A program made the translations under genes and the position numbers. Of a DNA stretch of 64,000 nucleotides, positions 23,235 to 38,200 are shown piece by piece (position 1 is the stretch's first letter; every line of letters starts with the position of its first letter). Under the pieces are notes generated by a model, which was not told the DNA's origin, did no database searches, and saw only the letters and a list, made by a program, of their open reading frames with translations. Source of the stretch: Ryuthela nishihirai (lineage: Eukaryota; Arthropoda; Arachnida; Araneae; Heptathelidae); contig JAWZYU010000034.1 in NCBI GenBank assembly GCA_038380435.1, forward strand, positions 39,866,901 through 39,930,900, in the 5' to 3' direction.

Positions 23235-26200
23235 GTAAGATGCATCTTTTACTTTTTCAGAAGAGTTTAGAAAAGTCGGAAAGTCGATATATTACTTCTG
23301 GTGAATATGATATGACTGTTTTCAAAGACAGAATGTTTTGTTATTTTCCGGTTTTAGCCCCTTCTAACGGTGGAAATTCGAACTAATGGAAAATGCAGAA
23401 AATGCGTGTTAACGTTTTATTAGTTCCTCTCCAAACCAGGAAGAATATTTCAGAAAATAAATAAGTAAATAAAAATTCCCTTTTTTCCCTCTCCATAGTG
23501 GGGCGGGGTTGACTCAGTTGGTAGCGCGCCAGGCTCGTAATCTGCAGTTTTCAGGTTCGAGTCCCAGCTGGGGTCAGTGTTGAGATTTATCTCCTCTAAA
23601 CTTCCCGCCCTGCCCACTGTCAGTAGGGGACACCGATGGACTTGGAAAGATCGCCGTCCATCGGATGGGACATTAAGCCGTGGTTCCGTATGCGGGAGAG
23701 CCCAGTGTGCACCTTAAGAACAAGCTGGATGGCCTTAACAGGAGGCTACCATCTGTCTCCCAACAGCTTTTCTAGTGGGTCCCCTCCCTCAACCTTCTCT
23801 GAGCCTTCGGGGTCCTTGTGACCTGGCCATTTAGCCCATCGTGTGCAAAAAAATGCCGCCCAGAGGTAAAACAACCAACCTCTCCACAGTTGTCTCTCTC
23901 GATAGTGCACCAGGCTCGTAATATGCAGCTCCCAGGTTTGAGTCCCAACTGTTCGGGGGCGGGGGTGGCTCAGTCGATAGCGCCCCAGGCGCGTAATCTG
24001 TAGTTCCCAGGTTCGAGTCCCAGCTCTGGTTAATACGGGGTGGGGAGTGGGTCCCGAAGGACCCACTCCCCATGGGGAAAGCACGTGCTCCGTCTCACGA
24101 CACTACACGTGCATAGCAACTAGAGGCTTGGAAATAGAAGATGAAGTTTGTCTCAGAGGAGACCAGTCAGGACATGGAGTATGGGTGGCGTTAAAGGGGG
24201 TGCCGAGTGCAGCCCGGGAAGAAGGTTGGAAAATAAGTCAAAGAGAGACCCTGAGGATTTTGAGGTAAATACCGCTAAGTGGGATCTGCATCCCACAAGG
24301 AGACTATGTGTGCCCTGGTCCACGGACAACACCGGCAGCAGACATATCGGTCTGTAGGATCTTGCATCTGCCGGATCCCTGCCTGCCTTGTTAAAGAGGA
24401 CAAGGTCTGCCTGTTTCCAGGCGGTTGGGAAGGCTCCCAGATTCAAGCACTTGTTGAAGAGCTGGGTGAACAGGCTTTTATGTTCATTAAACACCTGAGA
24501 AACGATCTCCACTGTCAGACCATCGTTACCCGGGGCTTTGCCCCGGGCCATTTCCCTGATTACCTCTCTCACCTCCTCTTCTGTAAACGGGACGTCATCC
24601 GGCGTATCCGGTGGAGTCCTGCAGTTTTCCCTAAGGAGTTGATGTTCTGCATCATCAGAGCTCCTGTTATCTTTAGGGAATAAATTATCTAAAAGTACCT
24701 GGATGGTCTCGCCAAAGGAAGTGGTCTTGGATCCATCTTTCTTGCGAACGTAAGCAATTTCCAGGGGTTTAAAATCTTTATCCGTAGCTAGCCTATACTG
24801 TAATGTGAAAGGGTTCTGTGCAGAGACCACGCTGCAGAACTTCTGCCAGGAAGTCAGCTGCGCCTCTCGTATGGCGAGCTTATACTTTGCTTGTTCCATC
24901 CTGTACAGTTCCTCTCTGGCACTTCTCTCCTCAGTGTTGCACCTTTGATATCTCCGTCTGAGAGCTCTTACTCTTTTCCTTCTAACTGTGAGCTCAGGTG
25001 TCAACCAGGGCACTGATTTGTTGCCCACTCTGGGTCGCCTTTTGAACCCGAAGGTCATCTCACATCCAGTACATAAACATTCAGTCAGTTCTCCCAAGAT
25101 GTTATCTAGAGAACTGCAATCTCCTACGTCACCGACGCGCTGGCCGATCTTCGCCAGTCCCAGCTGGGTGAGCGTTGAGATTTATCTCCGCAAAAAATCC
25201 CCGCCCTGCCCACGGTCAGTAGGGGACACCGATGGACTTGGAAAGGCCGCCGTCCGTCGGATGGGACGTTAAGCCGTGGCCCCGTGTGCGGGAGAGCCAT
25301 ACCCTGTGCACGTTAAAGAACACGCTGGATGGCCTTGACGGGAGGCTACCATCTGTCTCCCAACAGCTGTTCCAGTGGGTCCCCTCCCCCAACCTTCTCT
25401 GAGCCTTCGGGGTCCATGTGACCTGGCCATTTAGCCCATGGTGTGCAAAAAAGTGCCGCTCAGAGGTAAAACAACCCAACCCAACAACCTTCTAACTGTG
25501 AGCTCAGGTGTCCACCAGGGCACTGATTTGTTGCCCACTCTGGGTCGCCTTTTGAACCCGAAGGTCATCTCACATCCAGTACATAAACATTCAGTCAGTT
25601 CTCCCAAGATGTTATCTAGAGAACTGCAATCTCCTACGTCACCGACGCGCTGGCCGATCTTCGCCAGTCCCAGCTGGGTGAGCGTTGAGATTTATCTCCG
25701 CAAAAAATCCCCGCCCTGCCCACGGTCAGTAGGGGACACCGATGGACTTGGAAAGGCCGCCGTCCGTCGGATGGGACGTTAAGCCGTGGCCCCGTGTGCG
25801 GGAGAGCCATACCCTGTGCACGTTAAAGAACACGCTGGATGGCCTTGACGAGAGGCTACCATCTGTCTCCCAACAACTGTTCCAGTGGGTCCCCTGCCCC
25901 AACCTTCTCTGAGCTTTCGGGATCCATGTGACCTGGCCATTTAGCCCATGGTGTGCAAAAAAGTGTCGCTCAGAGGTGAAACAACCCACAACCCAACCCA
26001 ACTGTTCCAGGGTTAAGATTTATCTCCGCTCATCCCCACTTTCCCCTCAGTGATAAAGGGGGACATCGATGTTCTTGGAAAAGCTGCCGTCCTTCAGATG
26101 CGACATTAAACTGTGGTTCTGTGTGCAGGATGGCTTTGATAGGAGGTTTCCATTTCTCTCCTAACAGCTGTACATTGGGATTCCTTCCCACAACCATCTC

Positions 26201-29200
26201 TGAGCCCTTGGGGTCTTCTAAAATGGAGATTTAGCCCATTGTGTAATAAAGATTGCAGCTCAGAGGTAAAACAACTTGAACCTAACTCATCCCCTGGGTT
26301 TAAGGAAACAAGTCATTTCTGTTGTTGAAATCCACTTAACTAAGTTCGAGTCCCAGCTGGGTCAGCGTTGAGATTTATCTCCGCAAAATTCCCCGCCCTG
26401 CCCACGGTCAGTAGGGGACACCGATGGGCTTGGAAAGGCCGCCGTCCGTCGGATGAGATATTAAGCCGTTACCCCGTGTATGGGAGAGAGCCATACCCTG
26501 TGCACGTTAAAGAATACACTGGATGACCTTGACGGGAGGCTACCCTCTGTCTTCCAACAGCTGTTCCAGTGGGTCCCCTCCCCCAACCTTCTCTGAGCCT
26601 TCGGGGTCCTTGTGACCTGGCAATTTAGCCCATGGTGTGCAAAAAAGTGCCGCTCAGAGGTAAAACAACCAACGTTAAAGAACAAGCTGGATGGCCTTGA
26701 CGGGAGACTACCATCTGTCTCTCAACAACTGTTCCAGTGGGTTCCCTCCCCCAACCTTCTCTGAGCCTTCGGGTCCATGTGACCTGGCCATTTAGCCCAT
26801 GGTGTGCAAAAAAGTGCCGCTCAGAGGTAATACAACCAACGTTAAAGAACAAGCTGGATGGCCTTGACGGGAGACTACCATCTGTCTCTCAACAACTGTT
26901 CCAGTGGGTTCCCTCCCCCAACCTTCTCTGAGCCTTCGGGGTCCATGTGACCTGGCCATTTAGCCCATGGTGTGCAAAAAAGTGCCGCTTAGAGGTAAAA
27001 CAACCCAACAACCCAACCCACTTAACTAATACACCACCAAAAATTTGCAATTTCTAGCATTTATTCACTCTTTACAATATTCACTTAAATTTTTGACGTT
27101 TTGCAACTGTAGAGTCCTCTAACGGTGGAAATTAAAAGTATTGGATGATTCGCATTGGAAAATGTGGATCGTAGGAAATGTACTTTTTACCGTTTTACAA
27201 TACTTTTTTTTTAATACATAATAAGAAATAAATAAATCTCTTAAAACAAAAAGGTTAGATGTCTACAGACAGACAACAAAATGAAAGTAATATGGTATAT
27301 ATATTTTTTGAAAACGGACTTAAAATAAGTTATAGATTCGACGTTGTTGTCGTCATCTGTCCTTAATATTCAAATTTTTGTTGTGAGAAATAATAAATAA
27401 TAAATAAATACCCCCTCAAGCAGTTGCTTGCCACAGAGGTCTGACAGGAGTCTGTCAGTATATATGTTGCAGGGAGAAGATAAAAATAGTGATTTGATCA
27501 AATCCCTAAGGTATATGATCAATTCACGGAAGATGTTAAAATAACAACTCTGTGGGGGGATTTCCCTGAAGAAAGTAAGTGATTTGATCAAATCCCTTAA
27601 CTGGTTTAGTGAAAAGATGAAATAATATTGTTTAGATATTAAAAGTATTTATTTAGTAAACCATGCATTATTAAATGTAGAATAATTAACCATGCATTAT
27701 TAAATGTAGAATAATTAATACAACAATAGTCATTGAAACGCAAATTATTTCGGCTATTACGGAATTGTTATAGCCGGTACTTTGCACTTTTTCGTTTTTT
27801 CCGAATCGCCTTTTTCACCTCTTATTATCTCCTTTCCGAATCGCCTTTTTAAGGTATTATTAATGTATCTCGATCTACAATACACCGCCTGCCGAATTAT
27901 TCAAAACGTCCTTCATGAGCGAAGGCCAAGTGAGAACGAATCTGTAAAGTGATGAATCTCTTGAGTATGAATCTTCCGGTCACGTGACTCCGTGGTCCGA
28001 ATTATAATGAAACGCCCCGAATGAGCGGAGGCCAAGTGAGAACGAATACGTCAAGTGGTGAATCTCTTGAGTATGAATCTTCCGGTCACGTGACTCCGTG
28101 GGCCGAATTATAATGAAACGCCCCGAATGAGCGGAGGCCAAGTGAGAACGAATCCGTCAAGTAGTGAATCTCTTGAGTATGAATCTTCCGGTCACGTGAC
28201 TCCGTGGTCCGAATTATAATGAAACGCCCCGAATGAGCGGAGGCCAAGTGAGAACGATTCCGTCAAGTAGTGAATCTCTTGAGTATGAATCTTTAGCTCA
28301 CGTGAGACTACTTTGGACACTAGAAAGGGTCCTTTTTTTACCTTTCTGGGAAAAATGTTTAAGTAGTGGTGCTAATTAAAATTGTTCAATGATTGTGACA
28401 GCTTCTTCTATCCTTTCGCGACAAAGGTTTTTCTATTTCATGCCGCTTGTTCAAAAACGTCCTGATAGTTTCATTAAACTGTTCTTCAGATACAAATTCG
28501 GTCAGAGTTTGATTTTTTTCTATATCTGAACTCATTTTTCTACGGTAGGTACTTGATAAAACTCGAAATATAGAAAACAATAATAAAAATGCGCGCAACC
28601 TTCCTCGCGTAATGTTTGGGCGCTGGCCGGCACGGACGCCAGAGGGGAGCGGTGAGGTAAAGGGGAGTGGTAACAAGCGAAACATAGAGCTGTGCGAGTC
28701 CTGACTTGTTTATTTCATCTTTTCACTAAAACAGTTAAAGGATTTGATCAAATCACTTACTTTCTTCAGCGAAATCACCCCACAGAGTTGTTATTTTAAC
28801 ATCTTCCGTGAATTGATCATATACCTTAGGGATTTGATCAAATCACTTACTATCTTCAGGGAAATCACCCCACAGAGTTGTTATTTTAACATCTTCTGTG
28901 AATTGATCATATACCTTAGGGATTTGATCAAATCACTTACTATCTTCAGGGAAATCACCCCACAGAGTTGTTATTTTAACATCTTCCGTGAATTGATCAT
29001 ATACCTTAGGGATTTGATCAAATCACTTACTTTCTTCAGGGAAATCACCCCACAGAGTTGTTATTTTAACATCTTCTGTGAATTGATCATATACCTTAGG
29101 GATTTGATCAAATCACTTACTTTCTTCAGGGAAATCACCCCACAGAGTTGTTATTTTAACATCTTCCGTGAATTGATCATATACCTTAGGGATTTGATCA

Positions 29201-32200
29201 AATCACTTACTTTCTTCAGGGAAATCACCCCACAGAGTTGTTATTTTAACATCTTCTGTGAATTGATCATATACCTTAGGGATTTGATCAAATCACTTAC
29301 TATCTTCAGGGAAATCACCCCACAGAGTTGTTATTTTAACATCTTCCGTGAATTGATCATATACCTTAGGGATTTGATCAAATCACTTACTTTCTTCAGG
29401 GAAATCACCCCACAGAGTTGTTATTTTAACATCTTCCGTGAATTGATCATATACCTTAGGGATTTCATCAAATCACTTACTTTCTTCAGGGAAATCACCC
29501 CACAGACTTGTTATTTTAACATCTTCCGTGAATTGATCATATACCTTAGGGATTTGATCAAATCACTTACTTTCTTCAGGGAAATCACCCCACAGAGTTG
29601 TTATTTTAACATCTTCCGTGAATTGATCATATACCTTAGGGATTTGATCAAATCACTTACTTTCTTCAGGGAAATCACCCCACAGAGTTGTTATTTTAAC
29701 ATCTTCCGTGAATTGATCATATACCTTAGGGATTTGATCAAATCACTTACTTTCTTCAGGGAAATCACCCCACAGAGTTGTTATTTTAACATCTTCTGTG
29801 AATTGATCATATACCTTAGGGATTTGATCAAATCACTTACTATCTTCAGGGAAATCACCCCACAGAGTTGTTATTTTAACATCTTCCGTGAATTGATCAT
29901 ATACCTTAGGGATTTGATCAAATCACTTACTATCTTCAGGGAAATCACCCCACAGAGTTGTTATTTTAACATCTTCCGTGAATTGATCATATACCTTAGG
30001 GATTTCATCAAATCACTTACTTTCTTCAGGGAAATCACCCCACAGAGTTGTTATTTTAACATCTTCCGTGAATTGATCATATACCTTAGGGATTTGATCA
30101 AATCACTTACTTTCTTCAGGGAAATCACCCCACAGAGTTGTTATTTTAACATCTTCTGTGAATTGATCATATACCTTAGGGATTTGATCAAATCACTTAC
30201 TTTCTTCAGGGAAATCACCCCACAGAGTTGTTATTTTAACATCTTCCGTGAATTGATCATATACCTTAGGGATTTGATCAAATCACTTACTTTCTTCAGG
30301 GAAATCACCCCACAGAGTTGTTATTTTAACATCTTCTGTGAATTGATCATATACCTTAGGGATTTGATCAAATCACTTACTATCTTCAGGGAAATCACCC
30401 CACAGAGTTGTTATTTTAACATCTTCCGTGAATTGATCATATACCTTAGGGATTTGATCAAATCACTTACTTTCTTCAGGGAAATCACCCCACAGAGTTG
30501 TTATTTTAACATCTTCCGTGAATTGATCATATACCTTAGGGATTTGATCAAATCACTTACTTTCTTCAGGGAAATCACCCCACAGAGTTGTTATTTTAAC
30601 ATCTTCCGTGAATTGATCATATACCTTAGGGATTTGATCAAATCACTTACTTTCTTCAGGGAAATCACCCCACAGAGTTGTTATTTTAACATCTTCCGTG
30701 AATTGATCATATACCTTAGGGATTTGATCAAATCACTTACTTTCTTCAGGGAAATCACCCCACAGAGTTGTTATTTTAACATCTTCTGTGAATTGATCAT
30801 ATACCTTAGGGATTTGATCAAATCACTTACTATCTTCAGGGAAATCACCCCACAGAGTTGTTATTTTAACATCTTCCGTGAATTGATCATATACCTTAGG
30901 GATTTGATCAAATCACTTACTTTCTTCAGGGAAATCACCCCACAGAGTTGTTATTTTAACATCTTCCGTGAATTGATCATATACCTTAGGGATTTCATCA
31001 AATCACTTACTTTCTTCAGGGAAATCACCCCACAGAGTTGTTATTTTAACATCTTCCGTGAATTGATCATATACCTTAGGGATTTCATCAAATCACTTAC
31101 TTTCTTCAGGGAAATCACCCCACAGACTTGTTATTTTAACATCTTCCGTGAATTGATCATATACCTTAGGGATTTCATCAAATCCCTATTTTCATCATCT
31201 CCCTGCGACATATACACCACAGTAGAAGGTCTGTGAGGATGGCAGGACCTCAGCAGAAAAACAGCACAAACATCCATGCCTTATCCGGGGCTCGAACACA
31301 GGTCCCTTAGATCAGTAGCCAAGTGCGCTAACCACAGGGCCATGGGACGGATGAAAACTTATTTTTCATTTAAGGAGAATAATAGGATATTGCCATTCAC
31401 ATTATTCAAAACTTCCATTTGTTACCATTTTTACGGTTATATGGCGCTGAAGTTAGAAAATTGCAAAAGTTTGATGTTGCAAACGGTAAGTACGTATATG
31501 CTAAAAGCTTGGCGTTTAAGTGGAAATAGAATGCAGTGGTCAAGTGGTTACACTGACAGCCGTGTTGTTTTGGGTTGTTTTACCTCTGAGCGGCACTTTT
31601 TTGCACACCATGGGCTAAATGGCCAGGTCACATGGACCCCGAAGGCTCAGAGAAGGTTGGGGGAAGGGACCCACTGGAACAGCTGTTGGGAGACAGATGG
31701 TAGCCTCCCCTCAAGGCCATCCAGCGTGTTCTTTAACGTGCACAGGGTATGGCTCTTCTGCACACGAGGCCACGGCTTAACGTCTCATCCGATGGTCGGT
31801 GGCCTTTCCAAGCCGATCAGTGTCCCCTACTGACCGTGGGCAGGGCGGGGAAATTTGCGGAGATAAATCTCAACGCTGACTCAGCTGGGACTCGAATCTG
31901 GGAACTACAGATTACGAGCCTGGCGCGCTACCGACTGAGCCACCCCCGCCCCCTGACAGCCGTGACTTAACTCCCTTCCCTGCAGGGGAAAGGGTAAAAT
32001 TCAACTCTTTGGAAACGGGCATTTCATCTTCGCCACGCTGATTGGACTCTCTAAACATTCTTTGTTGAGGCAAAATGTTAATCGCTGGAAATGGTTAGGA
32101 TGGCAAGTCGTACAGTCGCTCAAAAAAGATATCCAAACAGTATTGTTGATTACAGAATTCAGAAAAAATATATGGCAACGATTTTTTTTTTAGAAATTAG

Positions 32201-35200
32201 TGATCTGGCAACCTGTACACGACGGTTGTATATCCATCTATCGCAGTCGCTATATTAGTTTTAACCGGTCGTTATCTTAGCAACCTGGGAGGGGGTGGCT
32301 CAGTCGGTAGCGCGCCAGGCTCGTAATCTGTAGTTCCCAGGTTCGAGTACCAGCTGGGTCAGCGTTGAGATTTATCTCCGCAAAAATTCCCCGCCCTGCC
32401 CACGGTCAGTAGGGGACACCGATGGGCTTGGAAAGGCCGCCTTCCGTCGGATGGGACGTTAAACCGTGGCCTCGTGTGCGGGAGAGCCATACCCTGTGCA
32501 CGTTAAAGAACACGCTGGATGTCCTTGACGGGAGGCTACCATCTGTCTCCCAACAGCTGCTCCAGTGGGTCCCCTCCCCCAACCTTCTCTGAACCTTCGG
32601 GGTCCATGTGACCTGTCCATTTAGCCCATGGTGTGCAAAAAGTGCCGCTCAGAAGTATAACAACCCAACGTTAAAGACCACGCTGGATGTCCTTGACGGG
32701 AGGCTACCATCTGTCTCCCAACAGCTGTTCCAGTGGGTCCCCTCCCCCAACCTTCTCTGAACCTTCGGGGTCCATGTGACCTGGCCATTTAGCCCATGGT
32801 GTGCAAAAAGTGCCGCTCAGAAGTATAACAACCCAACGTTAAAGACCACGCTGGATGGCCTTGACGGGAGGCTACCATCTGTCTCCCAACAGCTGTTCCA
32901 GTGTGTCCCCTCCCCCAACCTTCTCTGAGCCTTCGGGATCCATGTGACCTGGCCATTTAGCCCATGGAGTGCAAAAAAGTGCCGCTCAGAGGTAAAACAA
33001 CCCAACTCTTAAATCTGTTGTCTTAGCAACGTGCAGCATTTTGTGTTGTGGAGATGTCTACATGATCAACTAGGAAATATCGTGTCGATACCAGGTAATT
33101 ATTGAGCAAATGAAGAGATTGAACTGTGTGGTTTAAATGAATCTAGAGTAAAATATTTTTCTTTTTTCAGGTCCCAGATTGCTTTGCCGCGATGTTTGCA
33201 ATGCAAAGCTGTCGCTGATGAGTTGCTGAGCACTGTAAGTAATCTTTCGCTAGTTTTAATTAATTTCCATTGATTAATGACAACTGTTTTGTTGCAATTT
33301 ATGTCCTTAATGTATTCAATGGGTTGGACAGGGTTGGGTTGTTTTACCTCTGAGCGGCACTTTTTTGCACACCATGGGCTAAATGGCCAGGTCACATGGA
33401 CCCCGAAGGCTCAGAGAAGGTTGGGGGAGGGGACCCACTGGAACAGCTGTTGGGAGACAGATGGTAGCCTCCCGTCAAGGCCATCCAGCGTGTTCTTTAA
33501 CGTTGGATTGTTTTACCTCTGAGCGGCACTTTTTTGCACACCATGGGCTAAATGGCCAGGTCACATGGACCCCGAATGCTCAGAGATGGTTGGGGGAGGG
33601 GACTCACTGGAACAGCTGTTGGGAGACAGATGGTAGCCTCCCATCTAGGCCATCCAGCGTGTTCTTTAACGTGCACAGGGTATGGCTCTCCCGAACACGG
33701 AGCCACGACTTAACGTCCCATCCGACGGACGGCGACCTTTCCAAGCCCATCGGTGTCCCCTACTGACCGTGGGCAGGGCGGGGAGTTTTGCGGAGATAAA
33801 TCTCAACGCTGACCCAGATGGGACTCGAACTTGGAAACTGCAGATTACGAGCCTCGCGCTCTACCGACTGAGTACCCCCGCCCCAAAAGTGAAGAGCTAC
33901 TCGGCCCAAGTTTTCCAGTCCGAGTAGAAATAACAAGCAGTCTCGCAGCAATGAAATACAGATCAATATTGAAACCTACCGGCCAGACGGGATCCAAATA
34001 TTGGCGAACCGGGACAGTACTTGGGGTACAAATAACTCAAGGCCATTTTTGTACCAATATTTTTCTTTTTTGCATAAAGAGATTAAAAAGTAATCCGAGG
34101 GGAAGAGAAGTTTCCTGGATACTTGAGCGATTGGTCCCACTTATTTCTAGCTGTGTTAGGTTAAGTTGGGTTGGGTTGTTTTACCTCTGAGCGGCACTTT
34201 TTTGCACACAATGGGCTAAATGACCAGGTCAAATGGACCCCGAAGGCTCAGAGAAGGTTGGGGGAGGAGACCCACTGTAACAGCTGTTGGATGACATATG
34301 GTCAAGGCCATCCAGCGTGTTCTTTAGCGTGCACAGGGTATGGCTCTCCCGTACGCGGACCACGGCTTAACGTTCAATCCGACGGACGGCGGCCTTTCCA
34401 AACCCATCGGTGTCCCCTACTGACCGTGGACAGGGCGGGGTATTTTGCGGAGATGTGTTGGGTTAAGAGATCGATTATAACTAACGTGGGTCGGAAGTAA
34501 ACTCTCTGATAATGTCTGAAATATCTGGGAGGGCTGCCATCGTCTAGCTTGTGTATGGAGTAGTACGTTATCGACAGTTGTGAATCGAGTAGTACGTTAT
34601 CGACAGTTGTGAATCGAGTAGTACGTTATCGACAGTTGTGAATCGAGTAGTACGTTATCGACAGTTGTGAATCGAGTAGTACGTTATCGACAGTTGTGAA
34701 TCGAGTAGTACGTTATCGACAGTTGTGAATCGAGTAGTACGTTATCGACAGTTGTGAATCGAGTAGTACGTTATCGACAGTTGTGAATCGAGTAGTACGT
34801 TATCGACAGTTGTGAATCGAGTAGTACGTTATCGAAGTTGTGAATCGAGTAGTACGTTATCGACAGTTGTGAATCGAGTAGTACGTTATCGAAGTTGTGA
34901 ATCGAGTAGTACGTTATCGACAGTTGTGAATCGAGTAGTACGTTATCGACAGTTGTGAATCGAGTAGTACGTTATCGACAGTTGTGAATCGAGTAGTACG
35001 TTATCGACAGTTGTGAATCGAGTAGTACGTTATCGACAGTTGTGAATCGAGTAGTACGTTATCGACAGTTGTGAATCGAGTAGTACGTTATCGACAGTTG
35101 TGAATCGAGTAGTACGTTATCGACAGTTGTGAATCGAGTAGTACGTTATCGACAGTTGTGAATCGAGTAGTACGTTATCGACAGTTGTGAATCGAGTTGT

Positions 35201-38200
35201 ACGTTATCGACAGTTGTGAATCGAGTAGTACGTTATCGACAGTTGTGAATCGAGTAGTACGTTATCGACAGTTGTGAATCGAGTAGTACGTTATCGACAG
35301 TTGTGAATCGAGTAGTACGTTATCGACAGTTGTGAATCGAGTAGTACGTTATCGACAGTTGTGAATCGAGTAGTACGTTATCGACAGTTGTGAATCGAGT
35401 AGTACGTTATCGACAGTTGTGAATCGAGTTGTACGTTATCGACAGTTGTGAATCGAGTAGTACGTTATCGACAGTTGTGAATCGAGTAGTACGTTATCGA
35501 CAGTTGTGAATCGAGTAGTACGTTATCGACAGTTGTGAATCGAGTAGTACGTTATCGACAGTTGTGAATCGAGTAGTACGTTATCGACAGTTGTGAATCG
35601 AGTAGTACGTTATCGACAGTTGTGAATCGAGTAGTACGTTATCGACAGTTGTGAATCGAGTAGTACGTTATCGACAGTTGTGAATCGAGTAGTACGTTAT
35701 CGACAGTTGTGAATCGAGTAGTACGTTATCGACAGTTGTGAATCGAGTAGTACGTTATCGACAGTTGTGAATCGAGTAGTACGTTATCGACAGTTGTGAA
35801 TCGAGTAGTACGTTATCGACAGTTGTGAATCGAGTAGTACGTTATCGACAGTTGTGAATCGAGTAGTACGTTATCGACAGTTGTGAATCGAGTAGTACGT
35901 TATCGACAGTTGTGAATCGAGTAGTACGTTATCGACAGTTGTGAATCGAGTAGTACGTTATCGACAGTTGTGAATCGAGTAGTACGTTATCGACAGTTGT
36001 GAATCGAGTAGTACGTTATCGACAGTTGTGAATCGAGTAGTACGTTATCGACAGTTGTGAATCGAGTAGTACGTTATCGACAGTTGTGAATCGAGTTGTA
36101 CGTTATCGACAGTTGTGAATCGAGTAGTACGTTATCGACAGTTGTGAATCGAGTAGTACGTTATCGACAGTTGTGAATCGAGTAGTACGTTATCGACAGT
36201 TGTGAATCGAGTAGTACGTTATCGACAGTTGTGAATCGAGTAGTACGTTATCGACAGTTGTGAATCGAGTAGTACGTTATCGACAGTTGTGAATCGAGTT
36301 GTACGTTATCGACAGTTGTGAATCGAGTAGTACGTTATCGACAGTTGTGAATCGAGTAGTACGTTATCGACAGTTGTGAATCGAGTAGTACGTTATCGAC
36401 AGTTGTGAATCGAGTAGTACGTTATCGACAGTTGTGAATCGAGTAGTACGTTATCGACAGCTGTGAATCGAGTAGTACGTTATCGACAGTTGTGAATCGA
36501 GTAGTACGTTATCGACAGTTGTGAATCGAGTAGTACGTTATCGACAGTTGTGAATCGAGTTGTACGTTATCGACAGTTGTGAATCGAGTAGTACGTTATC
36601 GACAGTTGTGAATCGAGTAGTACGTTATCGACAGTTGTGAATCGAGTAGTACGTTATCGACAGTTGTGAATCGAGTAGTACGTTATCGACAGTTGTGAAT
36701 CGAGTAGTACGTTATCGACAGTTGTGAATCGAGTAGTACGTTATCGACAGTTGTGAATCGAGTAGTACGTTATCGACAGTTGTGAATCGAGTAGTACGTT
36801 ATCGACAGTTGTGAATCGAGTAGTACGTTATCGACAGTTGTGAATCGAGTAGTACGTTATCGACAGTTGTGAATCGAGTAGTACGTTATCGACAGTTGTG
36901 AATCGAGTAGTACGTTATCGACAGTTGTGAATCGAGTAGTACGTTATCGACAGTTGTGAATCGAGTAGTACGTTATCGACAGTTGTGAATCGAGTTGTAC
37001 GTTATCGACAGTTGTGAATCGAGTAGTACGTTATCGACAGTTGTGAATCGAGTAGTACGTTATCGACAGTTGTGAATCGAGTAGTACGTTATCGACAGTT
37101 GTGAATCGAGTAGTACGTTATCGACAGTTGTGAATCGAGTACTACGTTATCGACAGTTGTGAATCGAGTAGTACGTTATCGACAGTTGTGAATCGAGTAG
37201 TACGTTATCGACAGTTGTGAATCGAGTTGTACGTTATCGACAGTTGTGAATCGAGTAGTACGTTATCGACAGTTGTGAATCGAGTAGTACGTTATCGACA
37301 GTTGTGAATCGAGTAGTACGTTATCGACAGTTGTGAATCGAGTAGTACGTTATCGACAGTTGTGAATCGAGTAGTACGTTATCGACAGTTGTGAATCGAG
37401 TAGTACGTTATCGACAGTTGTGAATCGAGTAGTACGTTATCGACAGTTGTGAATCGAGTAGTACGTTATCGACAGTTGTGAATCGAGTTGTACGTTATCG
37501 ACAGTTGTGAATCGAGTAGTACGTTATCGACAGTTGTGAATCGAGTAGTACGTTATCGACAGTTGTGAATCGAGTAGTACGTTATCGACAGTTGTGAATC
37601 GAGTAGTACGTTATCGACAGTTGTGAATCGAGTTGTACGTTATCGACAGTTGTGAATCGAGTAGTACGTTATCGACAGTTGTGAATCGAGTAGTACGTTA
37701 TCGACAGTTGTGAATCGAGTAGTACGTTATCGACAGTTGTGAATCGAGTAGTACGTTATCGACAGTTGTGAATCGAGTAGTACGTTATCGACAGTTGTGA
37801 ATCGAGTAGTACGTTATCGACAGTTGTGAATCGAGTTGTACGTTATCGACAGTTGTGAATCGAGTAGTACGTTATCGACAGTTGTGAATCGAGTAGTACG
37901 TTATCGACAGTTGTGAATCGAGTAGTACGTTATCGACAGTTGTGAATCGAGTAGTACGTTATCGACAGTTGTGAATCGAGTAGTACGTTATCGACAGTTG
38001 TGAATCGAGTAGTACGTTATCGACAGTTGTGAATCGAGTAGTACGTTATCGACAGTTGTGAATCGAGTTGTACGTTATCGACAGTTGTGAATCGAGTAGT
38101 ACGTTATCGACAGTTGTGAATCGAGTAGTACGTTATCGACAGTTGTGAATCGAGTAGTACGTTATCGACAGTTGTGAATCGAGTAGTACGTTATCGACAG

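Larger units (their letters stand above)
27466..31209. mobile_element. 3.7-kb inverted-repeat DNA transposon carrying a 90-bp satellite
   Basis: Ends are inverted: left GTTGCAGGGAGAAGATAAAA, right (reverse complement) GTCGCAGGGAGATGATGAAA, both continuing into ATAG.GATTTGAT.AAATCCC. The inverted match continues inward for about 165 bases to the TTATTTCATCTTTTCACT block at 28711 and its complement near 27626. It sits inside a SINE-B copy, with TATA on both sides as probable target duplication. The left arm holds one 90-bp monomer, the right arm 27. No transposase is recognised, so it is probably non-autonomous and I assign no superfamily. Confidence 0.5.
27411..31348 (-). mobile_element. SINE-B split by the 3.7-kb transposon
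   Basis: 27411-27465 carries the 3' half (TACCCCCTCAAGCAGTTGCT) and 31210-31348 the rest with B box (GGGGCTCGAACACAGG). Together they give one ordinary copy. Confidence 0.5.

Noticed and set aside
28744..31236. 830-codon open frame with a 30-residue repeat
   Set aside because: It is the 90-bp satellite read in one frame. Openness follows from the unit length being a multiple of three; variation between copies does not favour silent changes.
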